Made by a program: the position numbers and the translations under genes. Positions 24,382-32,510 of a stretch of 32,510 nucleotides of DNA are shown piece by piece; the first letter of the stretch is position 1; every line of letters starts with the position of its first letter. The stretch comes from an uncultured Paracoccaceae bacterium (GTDB taxonomy: Bacteria > Pseudomonadota > Alphaproteobacteria > Rhodobacterales > Rhodobacteraceae). The DNA lies in contig CALFSV010000225.1 of NCBI GenBank assembly GCA_937916485.1, positions 1-32,510 of the forward strand, read 5' to 3'. Below the pieces are notes generated by a model. The model did no database searches. It had not been told where the DNA came from and saw only the letters and a program-made list of their open reading frames with translations.

Positions 24382-25872
24382 ATGGCCAAGGACAACAAAC
24401 CCAGACGCCCCAAGGCCGAGACGCCCAAAGGGTTTCGCGACTATTTTGGCGCGGAGGTAACGGAACGCGCCCAGATGCTGCGCAACATCGCCGAGGTCTA
24501 TCATCGCTACGGCTTTGACGCGCTGGAAACGAGTGCTGTCGAAACGGTCGAGGCCCTTGGCAAGTTCCTGCCCGATGTGGATCGCCCGAATGAAGGTGTG
24601 TTTGCCTGGCAGGAGGACGACGATTGGCTGGCCCTGCGCTATGACCTGACCGCACCCCTGGCCCGCGTCTATGCCCAGCACCGCAACGATCTGCCTACCC
24701 CCTACCGCCGCTATGCGATGGGTCCGGTGTGGCGCAACGAAAAGCCGGGGCCGGGTCGGTTCCGCCAATTCTACCAATGCGACGCCGATACGGTGGGGGC
24801 ACCCTCGGTAGCCGCAGACGCCGAGATTTGCGCGATGGCGTCCGATGTGTTCGAGGCCGTGGGCATACCGCGCGGCGACTATGTGATCCGCGTCAACAAC
24901 CGCAAGGTCTTGAACGGGGTGATGGAGGTCGCTGGTGTGCTTGATCCCTCCGACCCCGAAAAATTCGCCCATGAACGGGGCATCGTTTTGCGGGCCATCG
25001 ACAAGCTGGACCGCCTTGGCCCGGCAGGCGTCCGGGCGCTTCTGGGCGAAGGCCGCAAGGATGAAAGCGGCGACTTCACCAAAGGTGCTGGCCTTGGGGC
25101 TGATCAGGCCGAGGTTGTGATGTCCTTTATGGATGCCAAAGGTGCGGATGGTGCCGAAACCGTGGCCCGGCTTCAATCCTTGGTTGCTGGATCGGTCACT
25201 GGTCAGGCCGGTGTGTCGGAGTTGGAGCAGATCGCGGGCCTTCTGGACGCGCAGGGCTATGGCCCGGACCGCATCATCATCGACCCTTCCGTTGTCCGTG
25301 GCCTTGGCTACTACACCGGTCCTGTCTACGAGGCCGAGCTGACCTTTGAAATCACCGACGACAAGGGGCGCAAACAGCAGTTCGGCTCGGTCGCGGGGGG
25401 CGGGCGGTATGACGATCTGGTCAAACGCTTTACCGGGCAGGAAGTGCCGGCTACGGGCATCTCGATCGGTGTCGACCGGCTGCTGGCGGCGCTGCATGCC
25501 AAGGGCCGCATGGGCTCTGTCGCGCCGGGACCGGTGATCGTGACGGTCATGGATCGCGATCGTATGGCGGACTATCAGGCCATGGTCGCTGATCTGCGCA
25601 ACGCGGGCATCCGGGCCGAGGTTTACCTTGGCAACCCCAAGAACTTTGGCAACCAACTCAAATACGCGGACAAGCGGCAAAGCCCGGTGGCGGTGATCGA
25701 GGGGGGCGACGAAAAGGCCAAGGGCGTTGTCCAGATCAAGGACCTGATCCTCGGGGCCAAGATTGCAGAGAATGCGACCCCTGAGGAATGGAAAGACCGG
25801 CCCAGCCAGTACGAAGTGCCCCGCTCCGACCTTGTGGCCCGGGTCAAGGCTATTCTGGCGGGCCAATCGTGA
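24382..25872 (+). CDS. hisS: Histidine-tRNA ligase
   Basis: The 496-residue class II aminoacyl-tRNA synthetase charges tRNA-His. Motif 1 surrounds [11 protein letters not shown]. Motif 2 is [29 protein letters not shown]. The histidine-specific blocks are [15 protein letters not shown] and [12 protein letters not shown], and motif 3 is [15 protein letters not shown]. The C-terminal anticodon-binding domain starts near [15 protein letters not shown]. The ATG has a modest AGGACAG upstream. Its TGA overlaps the GTG start of hisZ in a GTGA, so hisS, hisZ and hisG are translationally coupled, linking histidine biosynthesis with tRNA charging. Confidence 0.95.
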   Translation: MAKDNKPRRPKAETPKGFRDYFGAEVTERAQMLRNIAEVYHRYGFDALETSAVETVEALGKFLPDVDRPNEGVFAWQEDDDWLALRYDLTAPLARVYAQHRNDLPTPYRRYAMGPVWRNEKPGPGRFRQFYQCDADTVGAPSVAADAEICAMASDVFEAVGIPRGDYVIRVNNRKVLNGVMEVAGVLDPSDPEKFAHERGIVLRAIDKLDRLGPAGVRALLGEGRKDESGDFTKGAGLGADQAEVVMSFMDAKGADGAETVARLQSLVAGSVTGQAGVSELEQIAGLLDAQGYGPDRIIIDPSVVRGLGYYTGPVYEAELTFEITDDKGRKQQFGSVAGGGRYDDLVKRFTGQEVPATGISIGVDRLLAALHAKGRMGSVAPGPVIVTVMDRDRMADYQAMVADLRNAGIRAEVYLGNPKNFGNQLKYADKRQSPVAVIEGGDEKAKGVVQIKDLILGAKIAENATPEEWKDRPSQYEVPRSDLVARVKAILAGQS

Positions 25873-26963
25873 TCCAGCCCGACGGCAAAGCTGCCGCATG
25901 GGCCGAGGCCGAGCGGCTGACGGCGCATTTCCGTGCCGCCGGGGCCTTGCCGGTTGAGGCCGACATCCTGCAACCCGCCGACACCCTGCTGGATCTTTAC
26001 GGCGAGGACATTCGCGCCCGCGCCTATGTCACGACCGATCCATTGCGGGGCGAGATGATGTTGCGCCCGGATTTCACCGTGCCCGTCGTCCAGATGCATA
26101 TGTCCAGCGGCGCCGACCCTGCCCGCTATACCTATGCGGGCGAGGTCTTTCGCCGTCAGGAAATCGACCCTCACCGGCCTGTTGAATATCTTCAGGTCGG
26201 CTACGAGGTGTTCGACGGGCAAGGCCCTGCCGCTGCGGACGCAGAGGTGTTTGCCGTGATCAGCGACGCGCTGGCCGGACTGCCCCTGCGGGCGGCGACG
26301 GGAGACATTGGCATCCTGATGGCCGCTGTCCGCGGGCTGCGCACGACCGACGCCCGCAAGGCCGCGCTTTTGCGCCACATCTGGCGACCCCGCAGATTTC
26401 GCGCCCTGCTGGACCGGTTCGGGGGCAGGGTGTCTGCCCCGCCGACCCGCGTCGCCCTTCTCGAAGCGGCCGATCCGATGGCCCTTGCCGGTGCCGAGAT
26501 CGGTCTGCGCGGAAGGGACGAAGTCGAGGCCCGGATTGAGGCCCTACGTGTGGATGCCGCCGCTGCCCCCATCTCGGCTGAAGAAGTGTCCCTGATCGAC
26601 GCCATACTGGCGCTGCGCGAAACCGTCCCGATGGTCCTTAGCCAACTGCGCGACATCGCAATGGATCTTCCTGCAGTCGGCTCCGCCGTTCAAATGCTGT
26701 CCCGGCGGAGTGATGCGTTGGCCGCACGCGGGGTGGCCGTGGACAGCCTTGAATTCGAAGGCAGCTTCGGCCGGACAGCCCTTGAATACTATGACGGCTT
26801 TGTCTTTGGCCTTTACATCGACGGTCGCCCGGAGTTGCCACCCATCGCGACGGGTGGGCGCTATGATGCGCTGACAACCGTCCTCGGGGGTGGCCGGGCG
26901 GTCCCGGCTGTAGGCGGGGTCATCCGCCCCGGCCTTGTCATATCACTTCGGGGGGGCGCATGA
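25869..26963 (+). CDS. hisZ: ATP phosphoribosyltransferase regulatory subunit HisZ
   Basis: The 364-residue protein is a paralogue of the histidyl-tRNA synthetase catalytic core that no longer charges tRNA. It keeps the class II fold signatures [44 protein letters not shown] and [17 protein letters not shown], and lacks the anticodon-binding domain. HisZ assembles with short-form HisG and gives it histidine feedback control. The GTG start at 25869 overlaps the hisS stop. The ATG of hisG overlaps its own stop at 26960-26963. Confidence 0.93.
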   Translation: MIQPDGKAAAWAEAERLTAHFRAAGALPVEADILQPADTLLDLYGEDIRARAYVTTDPLRGEMMLRPDFTVPVVQMHMSSGADPARYTYAGEVFRRQEIDPHRPVEYLQVGYEVFDGQGPAAADAEVFAVISDALAGLPLRAATGDIGILMAAVRGLRTTDARKAALLRHIWRPRRFRALLDRFGGRVSAPPTRVALLEAADPMALAGAEIGLRGRDEVEARIEALRVDAAAAPISAEEVSLIDAILALRETVPMVLSQLRDIAMDLPAVGSAVQMLSRRSDALAARGVAVDSLEFEGSFGRTALEYYDGFVFGLYIDGRPELPPIATGGRYDALTTVLGGGRAVPAVGGVIRPGLVISLRGGA

Positions 26964-27652
26964 CGATCAAGCTGGGCGTGCCGTCCAAAGGGCGGCTGAT
27001 GGACAAGACCTTTGACTGGTTCGGCTCCCACGGGATCGGGCTCCGCAAGGCCGGGTCCGAACGGGAGTATGCGGGCGCGGTGACCGGCCTTGCCGGTGTT
27101 GAGCTGGTGCTGTTGTCCGCCGGTGAAATCCCGCGCGAGCTTGCCGCAGGCCGGTTGCACCTTGGGGTCACAGGCTCTGACCTGGTGCGCGAAAAGGTTC
27201 CCAATTGGGACACGCTCCTGCGCGACGTGCATGGACTGGGCTTTGGCGGGGCCGATCTCGTGATCGCCGTGCCCCAGCTTTGGGTCGATGTCGATACGCT
27301 GGATGATCTGGATGCCGCCGCTGCTGCCTTTCGGCGGACCCACGGTTTTCGTTTGCGGATCGCGACGAAGTATCACCGCCTCGTCCGAGAGTTTCTGCGC
27401 GAAAACGGAGTCGCCGACTACCAGCTGATCGACAGTCAGGGGGCCACCGAAGGCACCGTCAAGAACGAGACGGCAGAGGCCATCGCCGACATCACCTCAA
27501 CCGGTGAGACATTGCGGGCCAACGGCCTCAAAGTCTTGTCAGACGGGCTGATCCACGCCAGCCAGGCAACCCTGTTCAAAAGCCGGGCGGCGGACTGGTC
27601 AGATGACGACAGGGCAGCCTGGGCCCGGATCGAAAAGATGTGCGGGCTCTAG
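26960..27652 (+). CDS. hisG: ATP phosphoribosyltransferase, short form
   Basis: The 230-residue enzyme catalyses the first step of histidine biosynthesis, joining ATP and PRPP. It begins KLGVPSKGRLMDKTFDWF, carries HLGVTGSDLVREKV, and has the PRPP-binding block IADITSTGETLRANGLKVL near residue 175. It ends where short-form enzymes end, without the C-terminal regulatory domain, which fits the adjacent hisZ. The coupled start at 26960 leaves no doubt about the frame. The stop is TAG. Confidence 0.95.
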   Translation: MTIKLGVPSKGRLMDKTFDWFGSHGIGLRKAGSEREYAGAVTGLAGVELVLLSAGEIPRELAAGRLHLGVTGSDLVREKVPNWDTLLRDVHGLGFGGADLVIAVPQLWVDVDTLDDLDAAAAAFRRTHGFRLRIATKYHRLVREFLRENGVADYQLIDSQGATEGTVKNETAEAIADITSTGETLRANGLKVLSDGLIHASQATLFKSRAADWSDDDRAAWARIEKMCGL

Positions 27653-27681
27653 GCCCGGGTCTAGCAAAGGGACGTTATCAC

Positions 27682-27759
27682 ATGGCGACGCATGGATATT
27701 AGGACGGCCGGCTCAACCTGCCTTTTGTCGGCATCTCAACCTTTGGCAAGCGGGACTAC
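27682..27759 (+). other. Interrupted 5' coding segment of the agmatinase-like gene
   Basis: An ATG at 27682, 29 nt after hisG and preceded by AAGGGA, reads MATHGY and then meets TAG at 27700-27702. In the same frame the next codons read DGRLNLPFVGISTFGKRDYV and join the agmatinase-like frame at 27760. The LNLPFVGI-TF block is, as I recall, conserved at the N-terminus of this ureohydrolase subgroup, so the segment appears to be genuine coding sequence split by one amber codon. Only CTG, not a usual start, occurs between the TAG and 27760. Confidence 0.65.
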
Positions 27760-28647
27760 GTGGCCGACTGGGATGCGATCGAGGCTGATGTCGCCATCCT
27801 TGGCGCGCCTTACGATGGCGGCACCCAATGGCGGGCAGGGGCCCGGTTCGGGCCTCGGGCGGTTCGTGAGGCCTCAACCCTGTTCAGCTTTGGCCATGCC
27901 GGGGCCTACGATCACGAAGACGACGCGACCTACCTTGGCAGCGATGTGCGGATCGTCGATATCGGGGATGCTGACATCATCCACACCAAGACCGAAGAAA
28001 GCCACGCCAACATCGAACTTGGGGTGCGCAAGATCCTCGCCGCCGGGGCGCTGCCTGTGGTGATCGGAGGGGATCACTCGATCAACATCCCTTGCGTGAA
28101 CGCCTTTGCCGATGACTGCGCCCGGAATGGCCCGATCCATCTGGTGCAGATCGACGCCCACCTGGATTTCGTCGATGTCCGGCACGGTGTCACCCACGGA
28201 CACGGCAATCCCATGCGGCGCGCGATCGAGAAGGACTATGTCTCGGGCATGACCCAACTGGGCATCCGAAACGTCTCATCGACCGCGAAAGAGGGGTATG
28301 AGGACGCAAAGGCCAGAGGGTCGGACATCCTGTCCGTCCGGCAAGTACGGGCGCTGGGCGCCGAGGCGGTGGTCAACCGTTTGCCCGAAGGGGCGCGGTA
28401 TTACGTGACGATCGATATCGACGCCTTTTGCCCCTCGATCGCGTCGGGAACAGGCACGCCAAGCCATGGGGGCTTTCAGTACTACGACGTTCTGGAAATC
28501 CTGCAGGGCCTCAGCAAACGGGGCAATGTTGTCGGGATCGACCTTGTCGAAGTAGCCCCCGCCTACGACCCAACCGAAAGCACACAGATCTTTGCGGCAC
28601 AGGTCCTGCTGAATTTCATCGGGTTCATCTTTCACAACCGGCGCTAG
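27760..28647 (+). CDS. speB: Agmatinase-like ureohydrolase, 5' end interrupted by an amber codon
   Basis: The 295 residues from GTG 27760 match the arginase/agmatinase family, which hydrolyses a guanidino group to urea with two manganese ions. Metal ligands are visible: His in VIGGDHSINIP, Asp-x-His-x-Asp in QIDAHLDFVD and Asp-x-Asp in VTIDIDAFCPS. Substrate-side blocks GTQWRAGARFGPRAVREAS and VTHGHGNPMRRA are also intact. The GTG has no ribosome binding site and would omit about 20 conserved-looking residues, so the intended start is probably ATG 27682 with a TAG seven codons in. If translated only from 27760 the enzyme may be impaired. Agmatine is the usual substrate, but guanidinobutyrate and similar compounds are possible. 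It may be co-transcribed with hisG. Confidence 0.85.
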   Translation: MADWDAIEADVAILGAPYDGGTQWRAGARFGPRAVREASTLFSFGHAGAYDHEDDATYLGSDVRIVDIGDADIIHTKTEESHANIELGVRKILAAGALPVVIGGDHSINIPCVNAFADDCARNGPIHLVQIDAHLDFVDVRHGVTHGHGNPMRRAIEKDYVSGMTQLGIRNVSSTAKEGYEDAKARGSDILSVRQVRALGAEAVVNRLPEGARYYVTIDIDAFCPSIASGTGTPSHGGFQYYDVLEILQGLSKRGNVVGIDLVEVAPAYDPTESTQIFAAQVLLNFIGFIFHNRR

Positions 28648-28662
28648 AAGGCGCGCAGGGGA

Positions 28663-29085
28663 TCAAAGAATCCCGATATTGGCAAGGGCAGCCGACAGCT
28701 CAGGGGGCAGGACATCTTCACCCGCTTTTGCCTGTGTCAAATCGGGCGGGGCATCGCTGGGTGCGAGATAGCGCCAGCCCTGGAAGGGACGCCGCTGGAC
28801 CGCAGCGACCCGCACAATCTCGGGGTCAAGGACGATGGCGCAGCGCAGGATACCGTCGTCACGGCTATATTCGTCCAGCCGGACAATGCGCTGGCGGCAC
28901 TGGATCACACCCTTGATCACCCAGTAGATTGATCCGCCATCCAAAAGCTCTGCCTCGCGCTTTGGCCACATCCTTGTGACATGGCGTGGCAGGCCGTCAT
29001 CCGACTGCGCACGGCGGGTCTTTTGCCAGGCGGCAAGGTCATCGGTGTCGTCCGTCCCCACGGACAGTTTTTGTAAATGCAGCAT
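28663..29085 (-). CDS. DUF1489-family protein
   Basis: The 140-residue protein matches the DUF1489 family of Alphaproteobacteria, beginning MLHLQKLSVG with the conserved stretches HVTRMWPKREAELLDGGSIYWVIKG and CRQRIVRLD. The function is unknown. I start it at ATG 29085, with GGGGTGAG upstream; a GTG at 29094 would add three residues. It is convergent with the agmatinase-like gene (15-nt gap) and divergent from the ribonucleotide reductase gene. An SOS box lies 20 nt upstream of its start, close enough to block its promoter, so DNA-damage control is plausible. Confidence 0.85.
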   Translation of the reverse strand: MLHLQKLSVGTDDTDDLAAWQKTRRAQSDDGLPRHVTRMWPKREAELLDGGSIYWVIKGVIQCRQRIVRLDEYSRDDGILRCAIVLDPEIVRVAAVQRRPFQGWRYLAPSDAPPDLTQAKAGEDVLPPELSAALANIGIL

Positions 29086-29105
29086 GCCGCTCACCCCAAC
29101 GGAAT

Positions 29106-29120
29106 GTTCTATTCTTGTTC
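29106..29120. promoter_or_regulatory. LexA (SOS) box, GTTC-N7-GTTC
   Basis: GTTC at 29106-29109 and GTTC at 29117-29120 are separated by exactly 7 nt, the established LexA-binding motif of Alphaproteobacteria such as Rhodobacter. The flanks (AATGTTCT and TTGTTCTAG) also fit. It lies in the 102-bp divergent gap between the DUF1489 gene (20 nt from its start) and the ribonucleotide reductase gene (67 nt from its start) and may control one or both. Confidence 0.75.
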
Positions 29121-29187
29121 TAGGCCTCTATATTTGGTAGCTTAGGCCCTCGCCCTTGATTCTACCATGACATCTTCTGGAGCCGCC

Positions 29188-31518
29188 ATGAACCGTTTTG
29201 CCGCCCCCATCGCCGCGCAGATTTGGGACATGAAGTATCGCTTCAAAGAGGCCGACGGGACCCCCCGCGATGTCACGGTCGAGGATACCTGGCGGCGGAT
29301 CGCAAGGGCCCTGGCAGAGGTGGAAGAACAGCCCAGGGTCTGGGAGGACAAGTTTTACACCGCGCTGGAGGATTTCAAGTACCTGCCGGCTGGTCGGATT
29401 ACCGCCGGTGCTGGAACGGCCAGGTCCGTCACCCTGTTCAACTGCTTTGTCATGGGGACCGTGCCCGACACCATGGGCGGGATCTTCGACGCGCTCAAAG
29501 AGGCTGCGCTGACCATGCAGCAGGGCGGCGGGATCGGCTACGACTTTTCCACCATCCGGCCCAAAGGCGCACCCGTCGCAGGGGTCGCCGCGGATGCCTC
29601 GGGCCCCTTGTCCTTCATGGATGTCTGGGACGCCATGTGCCGGACGATCATGTCGGCAGGCTCACGGCGCGGGGCGATGATGGCCACCATGCGCTGTGAT
29701 CACCCGGATGTTGAGGCCTTCATAACGGCCAAGTCCGACCCCGCCCGGCTGCGGATGTTCAACATGTCGGTGCTGGTGACAGACCCCTTCATGGCGGCGG
29801 TCAAGGCTGATGGCCCCTGGGACCTCGTGTTTGACGGGACCGTCTACAAGACGGTTCAGGCGCGGGACCTGTGGGACCGGATCATGCGGTCGACCTTCGA
29901 TTTCGCCGAACCCGGCGTGATTTTCATCGACCGGATCAACGCCATGAACAACCTCAGCTATTGCGAGACGATCGCGGCAACCAACCCCTGCGGCGAACAG
30001 CCCCTGCCACCCTACGGGGCCTGCCTGCTGGGGTCGATCAACATGGCGCGGCTGGTCAGCAATCCCTTCAGCCCGGACGCCCGGCTTGACCCCGACGCGC
30101 TCGATGACCTTGTGGCGACGGCCGTGCGGATGATGGACAATGTTGTCGACGCTTCGCGCTTCCCCCTGCCCGAACAGGCGGCAGAGGCGCGGGCAAAGCG
30201 GCGGATCGGCCTTGGGGTGACGGGTCTTGCCGACGCCCTTCTGATGGTCGGGCAGCGCTACGGCTCCGAAGAGGCGGCGGCGCTGACCGAGGCCTGGATG
30301 AAGCGGATCGCTCGGGCCGCCTACCTCGCAAGCGTCGACCTTGCAAAGGAAAAAGGGGCCTTTCCCCTGTTCGACGCCAAGAAATTCCTGGCCTCCGGTG
30401 CCATGCAAAGCATGGACAAGGACGTGCGGGACGCGATCGCCGAGCACGGCATCCGCAACGCGCTGCTGACCTCGATCGCGCCCACGGGAACCATCTCGCT
30501 TTACGCCGGCAATGTCTCTTCGGGGATCGAGCCTGTCTTTGCCTATGCCTACACCCGCAAGGTCCTGCAAAAGGACGGCAGCAAGACCGAGGAAGAGGTG
30601 GTCGACTACGCCGTCCAGCTTTGGCGCGAGATCAAGGGCGACGCGCCCTTGCCCGACTACTTCGTCAACGCCCAGACGCTCGCCCCGCTCGAACATGTTC
30701 GGATGCAGGCCGCGGCCCAGAAATGGATCGACAGCAGCATCTCCAAGACGATCAACTGCCCCGAGGACATCAGCTTCGACGCCTTCAAAGAGGTCTATAT
30801 GGCCGCCTGGGATCAGGGCTGCAAAGGCTGCACCACCTACAGGCCCAATGCGGTCACCGGCTCTGTGCTCAGCGTGTCGGAACCCGCAAAGGAAAGTGGC
30901 TCTGATCTTCGCTCTGGCACAAATACTCCCGCCGGAGGCGATCCCGAGGTTGACGCTGTAAAGGTGGCGGCACTGATGACCGACGGCGACGTGATCTACA
31001 TGTCCGAACCGCTTGACCGTCCGTCCGAGCTTGAGGGCGCGACGTATAAGCTCAAATGGCCAGACAGCGAACACGCCATCTACATCACGATCAACGACAT
31101 CATCCACCAGGGCCAGCGGCGTCCGTTCGAGGTCTTTATCAACTCCAAGAACATGGAGCATTTTGCTTGGACCGTGGCGCTTACCCGGATGATCTCGGCC
31201 GTGTTCCGGCGGGGCGGCGACGTGTCCTTCGTGGTTGAGGAACTCAAGGCCGTCTTCGATCCGCGTGGTGGAGCGTGGATGGGCGGCAAGTATGTCCCCT
31301 CCATCCTTGCCGCGATCGGTGGGGTCATTGAACGGCACATGGTTGCCATCGGCTTTCTCGCGGGCGAGGGGACCGGGCTGAAGTCCGACCCCCAGGCCGA
31401 TGTCGTCAGCCTTGGCACCAAGCGTGGCAAGGCCTGCACGTCGTGCGGCAGCTATGACCTGCGCATGGTCGAGGGATGCATGACCTGCGCCAGTTGCGGC
31501 TATTCCAAGTGCGGCTGA
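29188..31518 (+). CDS. nrdJ: Adenosylcobalamin-dependent (class II) ribonucleotide reductase
   Basis: The 776-residue enzyme makes deoxyribonucleotides using a cobalamin-generated thiyl radical. Active-site signatures are SVTLFNCFVMG (first redox Cys), NLSYCETIAATNPCGEQPLPPYG (radical Cys in the N-x-C-x-E motif) and SIAPTGTISLYAGNVSSGIEPVF. The C-terminal tail CTSCGSYDLRMVEGCMTCASCGYSKCG is split over two CxxC pairs and resembles the Zn/redox tail of the family. Between TYRPNAVTGSVLS and the next domain (VIYMSEPLDRP) the linker contains DLRSGTNTPAGG, encoded by repeat-family-B DNA. I start at ATG 29188 with TGGAG upstream; ATG 29167 adds seven residues. The SOS box upstream suggests damage-responsive expression. 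Confidence 0.92.
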   Translation: MNRFAAPIAAQIWDMKYRFKEADGTPRDVTVEDTWRRIARALAEVEEQPRVWEDKFYTALEDFKYLPAGRITAGAGTARSVTLFNCFVMGTVPDTMGGIFDALKEAALTMQQGGGIGYDFSTIRPKGAPVAGVAADASGPLSFMDVWDAMCRTIMSAGSRRGAMMATMRCDHPDVEAFITAKSDPARLRMFNMSVLVTDPFMAAVKADGPWDLVFDGTVYKTVQARDLWDRIMRSTFDFAEPGVIFIDRINAMNNLSYCETIAATNPCGEQPLPPYGACLLGSINMARLVSNPFSPDARLDPDALDDLVATAVRMMDNVVDASRFPLPEQAAEARAKRRIGLGVTGLADALLMVGQRYGSEEAAALTEAWMKRIARAAYLASVDLAKEKGAFPLFDAKKFLASGAMQSMDKDVRDAIAEHGIRNALLTSIAPTGTISLYAGNVSSGIEPVFAYAYTRKVLQKDGSKTEEEVVDYAVQLWREIKGDAPLPDYFVNAQTLAPLEHVRMQAAAQKWIDSSISKTINCPEDISFDAFKEVYMAAWDQGCKGCTTYRPNAVTGSVLSVSEPAKESGSDLRSGTNTPAGGDPEVDAVKVAALMTDGDVIYMSEPLDRPSELEGATYKLKWPDSEHAIYITINDIIHQGQRRPFEVFINSKNMEHFAWTVALTRMISAVFRRGGDVSFVVEELKAVFDPRGGAWMGGKYVPSILAAIGGVIERHMVAIGFLAGEGTGLKSDPQADVVSLGTKRGKACTSCGSYDLRMVEGCMTCASCGYSKCG
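30907..30940. repeat. Repeat family B copy inside nrdJ
   Basis: This 34-nt stretch matches 12899-12932 at 30 of 34 positions, including an identical 20-nt end. It lies in the nrdJ reading frame without disturbing it, in a poorly conserved linker, and encodes DLRSGTNTPAGG. Only one arm of the inverted pair seen at 12.9 kb is present. Confidence 0.8.
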
Positions 31519-31566
31519 AGAAAACTCTGGTCGGTCTGGCGAAAGTCGACCCGTGAGGTCAGCTGG

Positions 31567-31983
31567 CTAGCGGCGCGTCAGCGCCATCCCGATGAGTATC
31601 AGCCCCACACCCAACACCCGCCCGCCCAGCGGGCCGGGTGCCCCGGTGATCAGGTCCAGCAGAACCCCCGTTACCATCTGGCCCGCAATCACCAGCAAGG
31701 CGGTGTTTGCGGCTCCGATCCGGGCGATCAGCCAACTGCCCGAGGCGACGAAGACCACGCCAAGCGGGCCGCCCAGCCAGGCCCACCACGGGATCCCGGC
31801 GTCCGCAGGTGGAAGCATTCCTCCAAGAACCAAGCCCATAAATGTCAGCACCGCTAAGCCTACAACATGGTTCCATAGCGACGCGCGCAGCGGTGAGGTC
31901 GATACGGCAAGCCGTCCGTTGATCTGTCGGCTCAGGCTGACAAGGATCCCGGCCAAAAGGGCCAGCGACGAGAACAGGATCAT
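31567..31983 (-). CDS. YdcZ-type (DUF606) membrane protein, second of pair
   Basis: The 138-residue protein is hydrophobic, with four or five predicted membrane helices, and resembles the DUF606/YdcZ branch of the drug/metabolite transporter superfamily, where two short proteins often pair to make a full transporter. The N-terminal LSRQINGRLAVSTSPLRASLWNH and the central GPLGVVFVASGSWLIARIG fit the family. Its ATG overlaps the stop of the upstream paralogue by 4 nt (31980-31983), so the two are translated together. The stop is TAG. The substrate is unknown. Confidence 0.85.
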   Translation of the reverse strand: MILFSSLALLAGILVSLSRQINGRLAVSTSPLRASLWNHVVGLAVLTFMGLVLGGMLPPADAGIPWWAWLGGPLGVVFVASGSWLIARIGAANTALLVIAGQMVTGVLLDLITGAPGPLGGRVLGVGLILIGMALTRR

Positions 31984-32444
31984 GATGAGCCGCCAACGAT
32001 AAGGATCAGGCTGCCCGCACAGATACAGCCGACGGCTGCCATGTCCCGCAGGTCCGGTCGCCGCTTGGGAAATCCAAAAAGGCCAAATCTGTCGGCCAAC
32101 AGGCTAAACCCCACCTGTCCGGCCAGCCCCAGGGCCAATGTGCCAGACAGGGCCAGGGCCGTGTTCACGGTGACCGACGACAGCATCACAGTGATGGCCC
32201 CAGATACGCCCCCCAGGTAGGCCCAAAGAGGCGCGTGGTCGATCTGGGCCGTCGTCGCTTTTCTGCCCCTCTCCCGGAACAGAAGGACCAGAACCACCGC
32301 GGCGAGGCTGCCCGTGCCATGCGCGGCCCAGGATGCAAACAGAGGCCCTCCCGACAAAGACAGGCGGCCGTTCAACAAGACCATAAAGGTCAACAGGCCG
32401 CCGCTGAGAAATGCGGCAGCCAAGTCAAATGGGCGGAGTGGCAT
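31980..32444 (-). CDS. YdcZ-type (DUF606) membrane protein, first of pair
   Basis: The 154-residue paralogue of the next gene has about five hydrophobic segments and the matching blocks VLLNGRLSLSGGPLFASWAAHGTG and YLGGVSGAITVMLSSVTVNTALALSG. It is likely the partner in a two-protein transporter. About 66 bp beyond its start the window ends, so its promoter may lie partly outside. It converges on nrdJ across the second gene. Confidence 0.85.
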   Translation of the reverse strand: MPLRPFDLAAAFLSGGLLTFMVLLNGRLSLSGGPLFASWAAHGTGSLAAVVLVLLFRERGRKATTAQIDHAPLWAYLGGVSGAITVMLSSVTVNTALALSGTLALGLAGQVGFSLLADRFGLFGFPKRRPDLRDMAAVGCICAGSLILIVGGSS

Positions 32445-32510
32445 TTGGGGGGGCTCGTGTCCGTCGTCGAATGATTTGGAACAGGCGGCGTGATTTTGGT
32501 CTGGAGGGCT

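Noticed and set aside
25869..26963. A second histidyl-tRNA synthetase
   Set aside because: It lacks the anticodon-binding domain and overlaps short-form hisG, which identifies it as HisZ.
5901..27702. Reassignment of TAG to an amino acid
   Set aside because: TAG ends seven genes at natural family lengths (for example hisG, the DMGDH-like gene, the lipase and a permease), so it is a working stop codon.
29086..29187. Cobalamin riboswitch upstream of nrdJ
   Set aside because: The gap is only 102 nt, too short for a full cobalamin riboswitch, and no B12-box-like sequence is evident.

Overview
The window is about 32.5 kb of GC-rich, gene-dense alphaproteobacterial chromosome, most likely from the Rhodobacterales (Rhodobacteraceae). 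The clues are xanthine dehydrogenase subunits resembling those of Rhodobacter, a DUF1489 gene, a Hint-domain protein, a DMGDH/GcvT oxidoreductase, a perfect alphaproteobacterial SOS box (GTTC-N7-GTTC), and two families of palindromic repeats of a kind common in that order. No rRNA, tRNA, CRISPR array, prophage or transposase was recognised.

Layout. 1-2.3 kb: an SH3-domain secreted protein divergent from a D-2-hydroxyacid dehydrogenase, then an SRPBCC/AHSA1 protein. 2.4-5.8 kb: a small class-3-type lipase divergent from an 831-residue FAD/GcvT dehydrogenase of the dimethylglycine/sarcosine family. 5.9-9.6 kb: a Hint-domain gene whose apparent 5' end carries an in-frame TAG, a small membrane protein, a translationally coupled FAD oxidoreductase/aldo-keto reductase pair, and a bactofilin. 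9.7-19.3 kb (minus strand): a seven-gene run reading xdhA-xdhB-xdhC, then an ABC ATPase, two permeases and a BMP-family binding protein. Most junctions are 4-nt overlaps, which suggests one purine/nucleoside uptake and oxidation operon. 19.5-24.3 kb: dnaE, a lipoprotein of unknown function and a SlyX-like gene. 24.4-28.6 kb: hisS-hisZ-hisG, overlapping head to tail, followed by an agmatinase-like ureohydrolase, again with an in-frame TAG near its apparent 5' end. 28.7-32.4 kb: DUF1489 and a class II ribonucleotide reductase gene diverging around the SOS box, then a coupled pair of YdcZ-type membrane proteins.

The most unusual theme is palindromic repeat DNA inside intact, conserved genes. One family (core GGTGGGTC/GACCCACC) lies between genes at 9.6 kb and, as a perfect 22-nt inverted pair, inside xdhA. 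A second family (ending in ATACTCCCGCCGGAGGCG) lies between genes at 12.9 kb and inside the ribonucleotide reductase gene. A 72-codon hairpin-rich insert sits in xdhB. All keep the reading frame and fall in inter-domain or surface linkers, so repeat DNA has become protein. This recalls the Rickettsia palindromic elements, but with different sequences. The second theme is two genes with a single in-frame amber codon near the start, although TAG ends 7 of the 28 genes called here and is therefore a normal stop.
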